64,000 nucleotides of DNA from Desulfomicrobium apsheronum (GCF_900114115.1 NZ_FORX01000001.1:186001-250000); one strand, 5' to 3'; shown: positions 1 through 13,589, counted from the stretch's first letter. A program made the numbers and translations. Notes: generated by a model from the sequence alone, not told the origin.

Positions 1-2
1 GT

Positions 3-2333
<2,331 letters not shown>

Positions 2334-2368
2334 CCTCCGGACACCGGAGATCAGGGATTTTGGTGCAA

Positions 2369-2399
2369 AGCTCAGGGCCAATCGTGGCCCTGGGCTTTT
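2369..2399 (+). terminator. Rho-independent terminator between carB and purF
   Basis: A 12-bp stem (AGCTCAGGGCCA paired with TGGCCCTGGGCT, one G-U pair) with an ATCG loop is followed by TTTT. It separates carB from purF, which would then need its own promoter in the short gap. Confidence 0.7.
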
Positions 2400-2436
2400 G
2401 CGCATTCAAGAACACCTACACGGAACGTGAATCAAT

Positions 2437-3828
2437 ATGAAAAAGGAAGCCTGCGGATTATTTGGAATTTACGGACATCCGGAAGCGGCGCGCATGACCT
2501 ATTTCGGGCTTTATGCCTTGCAGCATCGCGGTCAGGAAAGTGCCGGCATTATCACCTGGGACGGGCAGACCATCCGCGAGCAGCGCGGCATGGGGCTGGT
2601 CGCCGACGTGTTCGAGGAGCGTCATCTCGGGCATCAGCTAAAAGGGAGCGTGGCCATGGGCCACATCCGCTATTCCACCACCGGGGCCTCGCTCATCCGC
2701 AACGCGCAGCCCTTCAAGGTCACCTACAAGGGCATCAATCTGGCCCTGGCCCACAACGGCAATCTGGTCAACACCATCTCGCTGCGCGAAGAGCTGGAGA
2801 ATCAGGGCACCATCTTCCAGACCACCATGGACAGTGAAGTGATCATGCATCTGGTGGCCAAGTACATGAACGGCGGCACTCCCGAGGAGGCCATCGCCAA
2901 GGCTTGCAGCCGTATCCAGGGCTCCTACAGCCTGCTCTTCATGGTCGATCAGAAGCTCATCGCCGTGCGCGATCCGTGGGGTTTTCGGCCCCTGTCCCTG
3001 GGCCGCGTCGGAGATGCCTACGTACTGGCCTCCGAGACCTGCGCCTTTGACCTGCTTGAGGCCGAGTACCTGCGCTGTCTGGACCCGGGCGAGATGCTGG
3101 TCATCGAGGACGGCCGGATGATGTCGCACCGCTACATGGAACCCGCCGACAAGCAGAGTTCCTGCATTTTCGAACTCATCTACTTCGCGCGGCCGGACTC
3201 CCTGGTTTTCGACCAGGAAGTCTACAACGCCCGCAAGAGCATGGGCAAGATCCTGGCCCAAGAATGCCCGGTTGAAGGCGATTTCGTCATGCCCTTTCCG
3301 GATTCGGGGGTGTATGCGGCCGTGGGCTACGCCCAGGAGTCGGGCCTGCCGTTCGAGGCCTGCATGATCAGAAATCATTATGTCGGCCGGACTTTCATTC
3401 AGCCGACCCAGGGCATGCGTGACTTTTCGGTTCGCGTGAAGCTCAATCCGGTGAAGTCCATGATCAAGGGCAAGCGCGTGGTCATCGTCGAGGATTCCAT
3501 CGTGCGCGGTACGACCATCCGCACCCGCGTCAAGCAGCTCCGCGAACTGGGCGCCAAGGAAATCCACATGCGCGTCAGCTGCCCGCCGATTCGCTATCCT
3601 TGCTACTACGGCATCGATTTTTCATCCAAGGGCGAGCTCATCGCGGCCAATCATTCCGTGGCCGACATCGGGCGTTATCTGGGGCTGGACAGCCTGCACT
3701 ACATCACCATCGGCGGACTGCTCAAGGCAGTGCGCGGGCCCGAAAACTTTTGTCTGGCCTGCTTCAACGGAGCCTATCCGGTCCTGCCCGATGGAGGCAT
3801 CGGCAAACTCTCCCTGGAGTGTTGCTAG
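2437..3828 (+). CDS. purF: Amidophosphoribosyltransferase
   Basis: Catalyses the first committed step of purine synthesis, PRPP plus glutamine to phosphoribosylamine. The 463-residue protein has a very short N-terminal extension (MKKEA) before the N-terminal nucleophile Cys6 in CGLFGI, followed by the class II glutaminase domain. The PRPP-binding loop VVIVEDSIVRGTT lies at residues 348-360. Cysteines in CIFELIYFARPDS and in the C-terminal CLACFNGAYP match the [4Fe-4S] ligands of the Bacillus-type enzyme, so an oxygen-sensitive cluster is likely; this is inferred from family knowledge. The stop codon is immediately followed by the kdsD start codon, indicating translational coupling. Confidence 0.97.
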   Translation: MKKEACGLFGIYGHPEAARMTYFGLYALQHRGQESAGIITWDGQTIREQRGMGLVADVFEERHLGHQLKGSVAMGHIRYSTTGASLIRNAQPFKVTYKGINLALAHNGNLVNTISLREELENQGTIFQTTMDSEVIMHLVAKYMNGGTPEEAIAKACSRIQGSYSLLFMVDQKLIAVRDPWGFRPLSLGRVGDAYVLASETCAFDLLEAEYLRCLDPGEMLVIEDGRMMSHRYMEPADKQSSCIFELIYFARPDSLVFDQEVYNARKSMGKILAQECPVEGDFVMPFPDSGVYAAVGYAQESGLPFEACMIRNHYVGRTFIQPTQGMRDFSVRVKLNPVKSMIKGKRVVIVEDSIVRGTTIRTRVKQLRELGAKEIHMRVSCPPIRYPCYYGIDFSSKGELIAANHSVADIGRYLGLDSLHYITIGGLLKAVRGPENFCLACFNGAYPVLPDGGIGKLSLECC

Positions 3829-4824
3829 ATGCCGGGGGCAAGTACGCAGACAGACTGGCTGGCCAAGGCCCGGGAGGTGCTCGACATCGAGACTCGCGGG
3901 CTGGTCGCTGTTCGTGACCGTTTGGACGACTCCTTTGTGCGTGCCCTCGGGATCATGGCCGGTTGTTCGGGCCGCGTGGTCATCACGGGGCTCGGCAAGT
4001 CCGGTCTGGTCGGGCGCAAGATCGCCGCGACCCTGAGCAGCACCGGCACGCCGTCCTTTTTTCTGCATCCGGTGGAGGGCGCGCACGGAGATCTGGGCAT
4101 GATTCGTCACGAAGACGTCATCGTGGCCATCTCCAATTCCGGCGAGACCGATGAGCTGAACAACATCCTGCCCAGCCTCAAAAGCCTGGCCGGGCATGTC
4201 ATCTCCCTGACCGGGGGTGCGCATTCGACCATGGCCCGGCTGTCCGACGTGGTCATCGACACCTCGGTGCCTTGCGAGGCCTGCCCGCACGGGCTTGCCC
4301 CCACGGCCAGCACCACGGCCACCCTGGCCGTGGGAGACGCCCTGGCGGTCTGCCTCATCGAGTGGAAGTCCTTTGCTTTGGACGACTTTCGTCGTTTTCA
4401 TCCCGGGGGAGCCCTGGGCCAGCGCCTGACCCGAAAGGTCGAAGAGCTGATGCGTTCCTCCCAGTTGCCCGTGGTGCCAAGCGGGGCGTCCCTGGGACAG
4501 GCCCTTGAGGTGCTCAACGCGGGTCGTCTGGGCTGCGTGTGCGTGCTGGACGCAGGGGGGCATCTGCTGGGCCTTTTGACCGACGGCGATGTGCGCCGCC
4601 TCGTCTGCGCGAACCGGTTGATTCTGGACGACGTGATCGATTCGGTCATGACCGCGTCGCCCCTGCACGCCACCTGCGGACAGAAAGCCGCCGAAGTCCT
4701 CGATATCATGGAGTCCCGGGCCATTACCGTGCTGCCCGTGGTCGCCCCCGACCAGACCCTGGCAGGCATGGTGCACATGCATGACGTGCTGGGGCAGGGC
4801 CGGGTCAAGTTTTCGCGTTCCTGA
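3829..4824 (+). CDS. kdsD: KpsF/GutQ-type arabinose-5-phosphate isomerase
   Basis: Converts ribulose-5-phosphate to arabinose-5-phosphate, the precursor of KDO for lipopolysaccharide. The 331-residue protein has an N-terminal SIS sugar isomerase domain (GLGKSGLVGRKIA near residue 54; SNSGETDELNNIL near 101; HPGGALGQRL near 189) followed by two CBS domains to the C-terminus. The ATG directly abuts the purF stop codon, so the two are probably cotranscribed. Members with CBS domains include both housekeeping KdsD and capsule-specific KpsF; absence of capsule genes nearby favours the housekeeping role. Confidence 0.92.
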   Translation: MPGASTQTDWLAKAREVLDIETRGLVAVRDRLDDSFVRALGIMAGCSGRVVITGLGKSGLVGRKIAATLSSTGTPSFFLHPVEGAHGDLGMIRHEDVIVAISNSGETDELNNILPSLKSLAGHVISLTGGAHSTMARLSDVVIDTSVPCEACPHGLAPTASTTATLAVGDALAVCLIEWKSFALDDFRRFHPGGALGQRLTRKVEELMRSSQLPVVPSGASLGQALEVLNAGRLGCVCVLDAGGHLLGLLTDGDVRRLVCANRLILDDVIDSVMTASPLHATCGQKAAEVLDIMESRAITVLPVVAPDQTLAGMVHMHDVLGQGRVKFSRS

Positions 4825-4846
4825 AAAGAGGGACGCTTCTTTTCAC
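4815..4846 (+). terminator. Candidate terminator overlapping the kdsD 3' end
   Basis: GCGTTCC and GGGACGC form a 7-bp stem (one G-U) around an 8-nt A-rich loop, followed by TTCTTTT. It spans the kdsD stop codon and precedes the YkgJ-like gene. The T tract is interrupted, so termination may be partial. Confidence 0.45.
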
Positions 4847-4867
4847 ACACATTTTTTCCAAACAAAT

Positions 4868-5413
4868 ATGAACGATACATCCATTATACATCCAGATGTC
4901 TGCGGCCGCTGCGCTGCCAGGGGCAGGACGTGCTGCACGGTCACCAGCGGGGACGAGGAATTCTGTTTTCCCATCTCCATTCCAGAAATGAACGCCATTC
5001 GCGGTGCCGGACAGGGCGGGGAAGATTCCTTTGTGCTCGTCCCCAACACACCCGGCTTTGTCGAGCAGCTCGGTTTTCTCATGCCGGAGCGCGACATCGC
5101 GGCCGCATTCCCCCGGCAGGGCTCGCATTGGCGGCTGGCCACGACTCCGCAAGGCGAATGCACCTTTCTGGGGCACGACGGATGCGTTCTGGATCGGAGC
5201 GTGCGGCCGATCTACTGCCGACTTTTTCCGCTGTGGCAATTTCACGGCCAGCTGACCTGGTTCACCGCCGCCGAATGTCTGGCCAACGAGGAATGCGCCT
5301 CTCTTGCGACCATGATCGAGGCCATGAATACAAGCAGCGCCGAAGTCAGGGCCCTGTTTGGCGAAATGTGCTCGAAGCTGGGGCTTGAGCCGGACGCGAA
5401 GGTGAAGTCATGA
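4868..5413 (+). CDS. YkgJ/UPF0153-family Cys-rich metal-binding protein
   Basis: A 181-residue protein of the YkgJ-type zinc/iron-chelating family, whose biochemical function is not established. The N-terminus has C12-x2-C15-x6-CC at 22-23 (CGRCAARGRTCC); further cysteines lie in GECTFLGHDGCVLD and RPIYCRLFPLW, the family's conserved cluster-binding pattern. An upstream in-frame ATG at 4781 would lie inside kdsD; the ATG at 4868 starts exactly at the conserved region and was chosen. The stop overlaps the start of the penicillin-binding protein gene (ATGA at 5410), suggesting cotranslation with it. Confidence 0.85.
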   Translation: MNDTSIIHPDVCGRCAARGRTCCTVTSGDEEFCFPISIPEMNAIRGAGQGGEDSFVLVPNTPGFVEQLGFLMPERDIAAAFPRQGSHWRLATTPQGECTFLGHDGCVLDRSVRPIYCRLFPLWQFHGQLTWFTAAECLANEECASLATMIEAMNTSSAEVRALFGEMCSKLGLEPDAKVKS

Positions 5414-7746
5414 AAGTTCTGAAGATATTCCTGGTGCTTGTTGTGCTGGGCGTGTTTCTTGCCGCCGGCGCGGGAATTGGTCTCTATTACTGGGCCCAGG
5501 AGGATTTGCCCGGATTCACGAAGCTCAGTGACTATTCTCCGGCCCTGGCTACGACGGTCCGGGCCCGGGATGGCCGGATTCTCGGTTATTTCTACCGCGA
5601 AAAGAGGTTTCTCATTCCCCTGTCGATGATGAGCCCGATCACGGTCAAAGCCTTTCTGGCGGCCGAGGATTCCGGATTCTATCAGCACGAGGGCGTGGAT
5701 CTGCCGGGAATTTTCCGGGCGGCCGTGAAGAACTTCATTGCCGGGGGCATCGTCCAGGGCGGCAGCACCATCACCCAGCAGGTCATCAAGTCCATGCTGC
5801 TCACACCCGAGCGCAGCTACGAACGCAAGCTCAAGGAAGTCATCCTGGCCTATCGCCTGGAGAAATATCTGAGCAAGGACGAGATCCTGACAATTTATCT
5901 CAATCAGATCTACCTTGGCGCCAAGGCCTACGGAGTGGAGGCGGCCGCGCGGGAATATTTCGGCGTGAACGCCTCCCAGCTGAGCCTTGCCCAGGGCGCA
6001 TTGCTGGCCGGCCTGCCCAAGGCTCCGTCGCGCTATTCGCCCTACGGCAATCCCGAGCGGGCCAGGGAGCGTCAGCTCTATGTCCTCGCCCGGCTGAGGG
6101 ATCTGGGCTGGATCGACCGCGGCGAATACGAAGCCGCCGTGAACGAACCCCTCATTTACGGGGCGCAGGAAGATCCGTCCTGGAAAGTGGGCCCCTACTA
6201 TCTTGAGGAAGTGCGACGACAGCTGGTCGATAGCTATGGCGAGGACATGGTTTACGGCGGAGGCCTGCAGGTGCGCACGGCCATGGACATGGACCACCAG
6301 GTCGTTGCCGATCAGGCCCTTCGGGCTGGTTTGGTCGAAACCGCCAAGCGTCACGGCTGGCAGGGGCCGGTCAGGCATATCGACGAGGGCGAGTACGAGG
6401 AATTTCTTGGCGCCCGCAAGGACGTCGAGTCCGAGCCCGGAGACTGGATGCAGGTCCTGGTCACCGGCGTGGAAAAGGCCGGGGCGAAGGTGCGCTTCGG
6501 CACCAAGTCGGGCATCGTTTCCGTGGCGTCCATGAGCTGGGCCCGAGTGCCCAATCCCAAGCTGGCTCCGGAAGAGGCGGGCAAGGTCGGCGACGCCCGC
6601 AAGGTGCTCAAACCCGGAGACGTGATCTGGGTCTCGGTGGAGGAGGTTTCACAGGACAAGCCCTGGAAGCTCAAGCTCGAACAGGAGCCCAAGGTTGAAG
6701 GCGCGCTTGTGTCCATCGATCCCCGCAGCGGTGAGGTGCTTGCGCTCTGCGGCGGGTACGATTTCTTCCGCAGCCAGTTCAACCGGGCGACCCAGGCGCT
6801 GCGCCAGCCCGGCTCGGCCTTCAAACCCATCGTCTATTCGGCGGCGCTGGACAACGGGTTCACTGCGGCCAGCATCGTCCTGGACGCTCCCATCGTCTAT
6901 CAGGACGGAAGCGGGGAGATGTGGAAGCCCGAAAACTTTGAGGGCATATTCTACGGACCGACACTCCTGCGCACGGCCCTGGTCAAATCCCGCAACCTGG
7001 TCACCATCCGCGTGGCCCAGCAGGTCGGCATCCAGAAAATCGTCGAGCGCGGCAAGGCCCTGGGGCTGAACGGAATCATGGAGCCCAATCTTTCCCTGGC
7101 CCTGGGGTCGGGGCAGTTCTCTCCGCTCAATCTGTGCCAGGCGTATACGGCGTTTCCCCGTGGCGGGACCAGCATCAAGCCCAGGCTGATCGAAAGCGTG
7201 GTCTCGCCCTGGGGCGAACAGCTCTTTTTGGCCAAGGAAGAAGTGGCCGAGGCCATCTCCCCGGAAACAGCCTATATCATTTCCCATCTGCTGCAGCAGG
7301 TCGTGCAGTACGGAACGGGCGCGCGTGCCAAGGTTCTGGGACGCCCGGTCGCGGGCAAGACCGGCACCACCAACGACGAGCAGGATGCCTGGTTCATGGG
7401 TTTCTCCCCCTATCTGCTGACCGGGGTCTGGGTAGGCTACGATCAGGTCAAGCCCATGGGCAAGTACGAGACCGGTGCCCGGGCCGCCCTGCCTATCTGG
7501 ATCGACTATCGCAGCAAGGTCGAACCCGGCTACCCGGTTCAGGACTTCCAGGCTCCCCCCGGCATCGTCATGGCCCGGGTGGACGCACGTACCGGCCGCT
7601 TGGCAGGTCCCGGTGCGAGCGAGGCCTACATGCTGCCCTTCGCGAACGGCACGGAGCCTTTGCCGAGCGCGGGCCTCGATGAGCTTGACGCCGATCCGGG
7701 CTCGTCCAATGCTGGCGGGGAAAGTCTGCTCAAGCAGATCTTCTAG
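5410..7746 (+). CDS. Class A penicillin-binding protein (PBP1A), transglycosylase/transpeptidase
   Basis: Bifunctional peptidoglycan synthase of the cell envelope, 778 residues. A single N-terminal membrane anchor spans about residues 4-28. The GT51 glycosyltransferase domain shows the catalytic Glu86 in EDSGFYQHEG and the GGSTITQQ motif. An inserted OB-like region precedes the transpeptidase domain, which has the acylated Ser469 in SAFK (469-472), the SRN-type motif in KSRNLVT, and KTGTTND starting at Lys650. All catalytic motifs are intact. The start overlaps the preceding Cys-rich protein gene by four bases. Equivalent to mrcA/ponA; the exact symbol is not assigned. Confidence 0.95.
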   Translation: MKVLKIFLVLVVLGVFLAAGAGIGLYYWAQEDLPGFTKLSDYSPALATTVRARDGRILGYFYREKRFLIPLSMMSPITVKAFLAAEDSGFYQHEGVDLPGIFRAAVKNFIAGGIVQGGSTITQQVIKSMLLTPERSYERKLKEVILAYRLEKYLSKDEILTIYLNQIYLGAKAYGVEAAAREYFGVNASQLSLAQGALLAGLPKAPSRYSPYGNPERARERQLYVLARLRDLGWIDRGEYEAAVNEPLIYGAQEDPSWKVGPYYLEEVRRQLVDSYGEDMVYGGGLQVRTAMDMDHQVVADQALRAGLVETAKRHGWQGPVRHIDEGEYEEFLGARKDVESEPGDWMQVLVTGVEKAGAKVRFGTKSGIVSVASMSWARVPNPKLAPEEAGKVGDARKVLKPGDVIWVSVEEVSQDKPWKLKLEQEPKVEGALVSIDPRSGEVLALCGGYDFFRSQFNRATQALRQPGSAFKPIVYSAALDNGFTAASIVLDAPIVYQDGSGEMWKPENFEGIFYGPTLLRTALVKSRNLVTIRVAQQVGIQKIVERGKALGLNGIMEPNLSLALGSGQFSPLNLCQAYTAFPRGGTSIKPRLIESVVSPWGEQLFLAKEEVAEAISPETAYIISHLLQQVVQYGTGARAKVLGRPVAGKTGTTNDEQDAWFMGFSPYLLTGVWVGYDQVKPMGKYETGARAALPIWIDYRSKVEPGYPVQDFQAPPGIVMARVDARTGRLAGPGASEAYMLPFANGTEPLPSAGLDELDADPGSSNAGGESLLKQIF

Positions 7747-7887
7747 AGGTTTTTGTTTCATGCCGCGTGATTTCGCCCGGCCCTGTCGCACGGGGCCGGA
7801 AAGATGCCTCTTGCCTGTTTGTTCATGGCATGGCGCGGAGGAAATGCGTGGCCGTCAACCCGTCTTTTTTGCACAGAACGGAAATCC

Positions 7888-8901
7888 ATGACCATCCTTC
7901 AAGAAATAAAGAGCGTCCTGTGGCGTTCGGGGCGCATCAGCCTTGAACTCTACAAGATCATGGTCCCCATCATCATCGTGGTCAAAATCCTGCAGGAGCT
8001 GGGGCTTGTGGTCTGGCTCGCCCGGCCGCTGGCTCCGGTCATGCAGATGGTTGGGCTACCCGGGGAGATGGGGCTCGTCTGGGCCACGGCACTGGTCAGC
8101 AACATTTACGGAAGCATGATCGTTTTCGTGTCCCTGGCCGGAGAGCATCCTCTGAGCGTGGCGCAGGTCACCGTGCTTGGGGTCATGATCCTGATCGCCC
8201 ACGGTCTCCCGGTGGAGCTGCAGATCGTGCGCAAGTCGGGTCCGCGCATGGGCTTTCAGGCATTGCTGCGCATCGGCGGCGCCCTGATGCTGGGCTGGCT
8301 TCTGTCCCGGATCTACGCCTGGGGAGGATGGCTGCAGGAGACCAACGTCCTGCTCTGGCAACCTCAGCCGGAAAGCACGGACCTTCTGGTCTGGGGACTT
8401 GGACAGCTGCAGAATCTGGCCATGGTTTTTGTCATCATCGTGGCCCTCAGCGCGATCATGCGCGTGTTCACGGCCATCGGACTTACGAGTCTGTGCGTGC
8501 GGCTGCTGGCTCCGCTCCTGCGCGTACTCGGCATCGGTTCCGAGGCCGGAACCCTGACCATCGTGGGCATGATCATGGGGCTGGCCTACGGCGGGGGCAT
8601 GATCATGCACGAGGCGCATTCGGGCAAGGTTGGCTCCAAGGACATCTTTTCGTCCTTGAGCCTCATGGGCCTGTCTCATTCGGTGTTCGAGGACACCCTG
8701 CTCATGGTCGTCATCGGAGGGCATGTCTCCGGGCTGCTCTGGGCGCGGATCATCTTCACCCTTGTGGTCATCGCGCTTCTGGTGCGCGTGGTCGCATGGC
8801 TTGGGGATGACTTTTTCCATCGGCATCTGTTCAAGCCCGTCGAGGTCTATTCCAAGCCCGAGCCCTGCTGTCCAGGCGCCATCGTGCCGGACAGGAAATG
8901 A
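7888..8901 (+). CDS. Gate-domain (nucleoside recognition) integral membrane protein
   Basis: A 337-residue polytopic membrane protein with two Gate-like halves, resembling SpmA/SpmB and nucleoside-recognition domain proteins. Hydrophobic segments are spread throughout; the halves are marked by ATALVSNIYGSMIVFVSL and AYGGGMIMHEAHSGKVG, each near the middle of a pore-like repeat. The substrate is unknown. The ATG at 7888 was preferred over an upstream ATG at 7804 because the upstream 28 residues are basic and Cys-containing, do not resemble the family, and cover a GC-rich hairpin at 7777-7799. It lies 43 nt before the M24 peptidase gene, in the same direction. Confidence 0.82.
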   Translation: MTILQEIKSVLWRSGRISLELYKIMVPIIIVVKILQELGLVVWLARPLAPVMQMVGLPGEMGLVWATALVSNIYGSMIVFVSLAGEHPLSVAQVTVLGVMILIAHGLPVELQIVRKSGPRMGFQALLRIGGALMLGWLLSRIYAWGGWLQETNVLLWQPQPESTDLLVWGLGQLQNLAMVFVIIVALSAIMRVFTAIGLTSLCVRLLAPLLRVLGIGSEAGTLTIVGMIMGLAYGGGMIMHEAHSGKVGSKDIFSSLSLMGLSHSVFEDTLLMVVIGGHVSGLLWARIIFTLVVIALLVRVVAWLGDDFFHRHLFKPVEVYSKPEPCCPGAIVPDRK

Positions 8902-8944
8902 ACTTGCGGATCTCTTCTTCACAGCAAATCAAGGCGTATCGACC

Positions 8945-10006
8945 ATGAACCATGCCAAGCGTCTTCAAGGACTGAAAAATCTCATGCAGGAGCAGGACAT
9001 CGATGCCCTGCTCGTGGTCCATCCGGCCAACCGTTTTTATCTGTCGGGCTTCGAACTGCATGACGGGCAATGTAACGAAAGCTCGGGCTGCCTGCTGATC
9101 CGCCTGGACGGACCGGACTGGCTGCTGACCGATGCCCGTTTCACGGAGGAGGCCCGGCGGCACTGGCCAGGCGAACATGTGCATGTGTACGGGGCGCCGC
9201 GCGTCGAAAAGATAGCCCGGTTCGTGAAGAGCCTTGGCGTTAGCGAACTGTGGGTTGAAACCCATGCCATGTGCGCGGGCATGTATCTGGAGCTGGCCGG
9301 GATGCTGGCCTTGCGCCAGGCCCCGCGCTTGGTGGAAAAGCTGCGCACGGTCAAGGATGGCGAGGAACTGGCAAGGCTCAGGGCCTCCTGCGCATTGAAC
9401 CACCGGGTTTACGAGGCCCTTCGGCCGAAGCTGGTGCCCGGCGTTACGGAACGGGAAGTGGCCTGGATGCTGGAGAAGGAATTCCGGGAAGGGGGAGCCG
9501 AGAGCCTCAGTTTCGCGCCCATTGTCGGGTTCGGTCCCAACGGAGCCTTGCCGCACGCCACGCCCGCAGATGCCCGCCTTGTGGCGCAGACTCCGGTTCT
9601 GATCGACATGGGTGGACGGCTGGATGGTTACTGCTCGGATCAGACCCGTACATGGTGGATCGGGGACGAGCCCACGGACGAGTTCAAGCGCACCCTTGCC
9701 CTGGTGCAGGAAGCCCAGTCCCTGGCCATCGCCAGAGTCGCTCCGGGGGTTGGCACCGATGAGTTGCACGCCACGGCCAGGGAGTTTTTCGCGCGGCACG
9801 GGGTGGCCGAGCATTTCACGCATTCCCTTGGGCACGGCATCGGCCTTGAAACGCACGAGGCTCCGGGAGTCGGCCCTGTTCGTCCTACGGTGCTCAGGCC
9901 CGGCATGGTCATCACCGTGGAGCCGGGTCTGTATTATCCGCAGTGGGGTGGAGTGCGCTGGGAACATATGGTCGTGGTCACCGAGGACGGTCATGAAGTG
10001 CTCTGA
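8945..10006 (+). CDS. M24-family Xaa-Pro peptidase (aminopeptidase P/prolidase-like)
   Basis: A cytoplasmic metallopeptidase that removes residues next to proline. The 353-residue protein has an N-terminal creatinase-type domain (about 1-130) and a C-terminal pita-bread catalytic domain. Metal ligands can be seen in IDMGGRLDGYCSDQTRT (two Asp), SLGHGIGLETHEAPGV (His, Glu/His region) and ITVEPGLYYP (Glu). The ATG at 8945 is the one matching the family N-terminus; the in-frame upstream stretch overlaps the membrane-protein gene. The 3' end overlaps the DUF4911-like gene by 14 nt. Whether it acts on dipeptides or longer peptides cannot be told from sequence. Confidence 0.9.
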   Translation: MNHAKRLQGLKNLMQEQDIDALLVVHPANRFYLSGFELHDGQCNESSGCLLIRLDGPDWLLTDARFTEEARRHWPGEHVHVYGAPRVEKIARFVKSLGVSELWVETHAMCAGMYLELAGMLALRQAPRLVEKLRTVKDGEELARLRASCALNHRVYEALRPKLVPGVTEREVAWMLEKEFREGGAESLSFAPIVGFGPNGALPHATPADARLVAQTPVLIDMGGRLDGYCSDQTRTWWIGDEPTDEFKRTLALVQEAQSLAIARVAPGVGTDELHATAREFFARHGVAEHFTHSLGHGIGLETHEAPGVGPVRPTVLRPGMVITVEPGLYYPQWGGVRWEHMVVVTEDGHEVL

Positions 10007-10301
10007 GCCGTCATCACCGGTACCGCGCAAGTCTCGGCCCCGAAAGCCCCGCAAGGAGAAGAACCCCGCGCCGGCGTGCCTTAACAGCAGGGTCCTTTAC
10101 GCCGAGGTGCCCCGCAACCGGATCGCCCTCTATCGCTTTCTGCTCGAAGGCTACGACAACCTGGCCATCATGAGCGTGGTCGATCGCTACCGGGCCGTGA
10201 TCAAGCTGCGCTTCACGCCCGGCGCGGAGCGGACTCTGCGCGAAGTGCTTGTGGGCCAGGGCGCGAAAATCATCGAACCGCCGGGATGCTCAGCCGGCTA
10301 G
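9993..10301 (+). CDS. DUF4911-like small protein
   Basis: A 102-residue protein beginning inside the M24 peptidase gene (14-nt overlap). Residues 1-30 are Lys/Arg/Pro-rich (PRKSRPRKPRKEK). The remainder contains YAEVPRNRIALYRFLLEGYDNLAI and VVDRYRAVIKLRFTPG, a layout I associate with the DUF4911 family, which has no known function. The tight overlap suggests translational coupling with the peptidase. Its 3' end overlaps the convergent tatD-family gene by 12 nt, so the two converge without a spacer terminator. Confidence 0.75.
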   Translation: MKCSEPSSPVPRKSRPRKPRKEKNPAPACLNSRVLYAEVPRNRIALYRFLLEGYDNLAIMSVVDRYRAVIKLRFTPGAERTLREVLVGQGAKIIEPPGCSAG

Positions 10302-11108
10302 GCCGAAAAAGCCTCTCGCGTTGTCGCCGCAGCGCGCCCACAATTCATGCGGATTTTCGCCGCGAAGCAGGGCGATTTCTAGGGCCGTGAAGCCCAGCAG
10401 GGCGGGTTCGTTGCGTTTGCCCCGGTAGGGCTCAGGGGAGAGGTAGGGGGCGTCGGTTTCAAGGAGCAACCTGTCCGCCGGGATGATCCGGACCGCTTCG
10501 CGCAGGGCTTCGGATTTGGCGTATGTGACCGTGCCGGGCACGGAGAGGTGCCAGCCGCGCCGGAGCAGTTTTTCCGCCCATTCCGGCCCAAGACCGAAGC
10601 AGTGCCAGAGCAGGGGCCGACCGCCAAGACCCATTTCATCCAGGATTTCCAGGCAGTCGTCCTCGGCGTCGCGGCAGTGGATGACCACGCGCTGATCAAG
10701 CTCCAGGGCCAGTTCCAGCTGGCGGCGGAACCACAGCTGCTGCGTTTCGCGGGGGGAGAAGTCGTAGAAGTAGTCAAGGCCGATCTCGCCTACCGCGCGT
10801 AGCCTGTGATCGGTCGAGAACGCCTGGCGCATGTCTGCAAGATCGGCGTCCGTCATTTTCGCGGCTTCGTGCGGGTGCACTCCGAGCAGGAAAAAAACAT
10901 CGTCGTGACGCTCGAAAAGGGCCCGTCCTTCGCGGTAGGCCGCAGGGCCCAGAAAGACGTTGCCCACGGTGCGCACACCGCAGGCCAGGGCCCGCGCCAG
11001 AACCGCGTCCACGTCATTGTCCCGGCCGTCAAGATGGGCATGGCTGTCCGCTCCCACTGGGGGTAGCCCCAGGGTTTCGGGAAGCTGCCGCTCTTTCTTT
11101 TTGCTCAT
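10290..11108 (-). CDS. TatD-family metal-dependent hydrolase
   Basis: A 272-residue TIM-barrel metal-dependent nuclease of the TatD (YcfH/YabD) group. Metal-binding motifs are in the expected order: DSHAHLD near residue 21, EIGLDYFYD, HCRDAEDD and ETDAPYLSPEP. The ATG at 11108 was chosen over one ten codons upstream because the latter would overlap the Trm112-like gene; the intervening gap is two bases. It is probably cotranscribed with the Trm112-like gene. Family members have 3'-5' DNase activity, but the physiological role is not settled. Confidence 0.92.
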   Translation of the reverse strand: MSKKKERQLPETLGLPPVGADSHAHLDGRDNDVDAVLARALACGVRTVGNVFLGPAAYREGRALFERHDDVFFLLGVHPHEAAKMTDADLADMRQAFSTDHRLRAVGEIGLDYFYDFSPRETQQLWFRRQLELALELDQRVVIHCRDAEDDCLEILDEMGLGGRPLLWHCFGLGPEWAEKLLRRGWHLSVPGTVTYAKSEALREAVRIIPADRLLLETDAPYLSPEPYRGKRNEPALLGFTALEIALLRGENPHELWARCGDNARGFFGLAG

Positions 11109-11110
11109 CG

Positions 11111-11308
11111 TTATTTCTCGCGCACGCCCTGGTCCCACTTTTCAACGGCGATGGCTTCGTCGATGAGCATGACCGGAATTTCCTCGCGCACAGGGTAGAC
11201 GACGCCGCAGGAAGCGCATTTGAGACCTTCTTCCTGACCGATGAGTTCCAGGTCGCCCTTGCATTTGGGGCAGGCCAGAATTTGCAGAAGTTCCTTGTTC
11301 AGGGCCAT
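11111..11308 (-). CDS. Trm112-like small zinc-ribbon protein
   Basis: A 65-residue protein with paired cysteines C13-x2-C16 and C31-x2-C34 (CPKC and CASC) forming a zinc ribbon, then VYPVREEIPVML, the signature of Trm112/YcaR-type proteins. In eukaryotes Trm112 activates methyltransferases; the bacterial role is mostly unknown. The long upstream in-frame extension reaches into coaX and lacks family resemblance; the ATG at 11308 follows GGAGGAAAC, a good ribosome-binding site. It heads a two-gene unit with the TatD-like gene. Confidence 0.9.
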   Translation of the reverse strand: MALNKELLQILACPKCKGDLELIGQEEGLKCASCGVVYPVREEIPVMLIDEAIAVEKWDQGVREK

Positions 11309-11397
11309 GTTTCCTCCACATGATGAATGGTAAGATGTTGAAGAGGGGCTTATCCTGAACGAAAACGCGTTACAAGCGGACAGATGCCACCCGGTCC

Positions 11398-11425
11398 TTG
11401 AGTTTTCAAACCAATGCGATACAAC
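11398..11425 (+). promoter_or_regulatory. Possible sigma70-type promoter of coaX
   Basis: TTGAGT and TACAAC are separated by 16 nt. The predicted start of transcription falls about at the coaX ATG (11433), which also lacks a Shine-Dalgarno sequence, so a leaderless message is possible. Pattern recognition only. Confidence 0.35.
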
Positions 11426-11432
11426 CGCTCCC

Positions 11433-13555
<2,123 letters not shown>

Positions 13556-13565
13556 CAACCCCTAT

Positions 13566-13589
13566 GGCGCACTTCGGTGCGCCTTTTTT
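13566..13589 (+). terminator. Intrinsic terminator after eno
   Basis: A perfect 7-bp stem GGCGCAC/GTGCGCC closes a TTCG tetraloop and is followed by six T residues. Textbook Rho-independent terminator, placed between eno and folD. Confidence 0.92.

Noticed and set aside
2638-3567. 309-codon open frame on the minus strand inside purF
   Set aside because: It mirrors a real gene in G+C-rich DNA, has His/Gly/Asp-rich composition and no recognisable motif.
3622-4782. 386-codon minus-strand open frame across purF and kdsD
   Set aside because: Antisense shadow of two well-recognised genes; composition is typical of reversed coding sequence.
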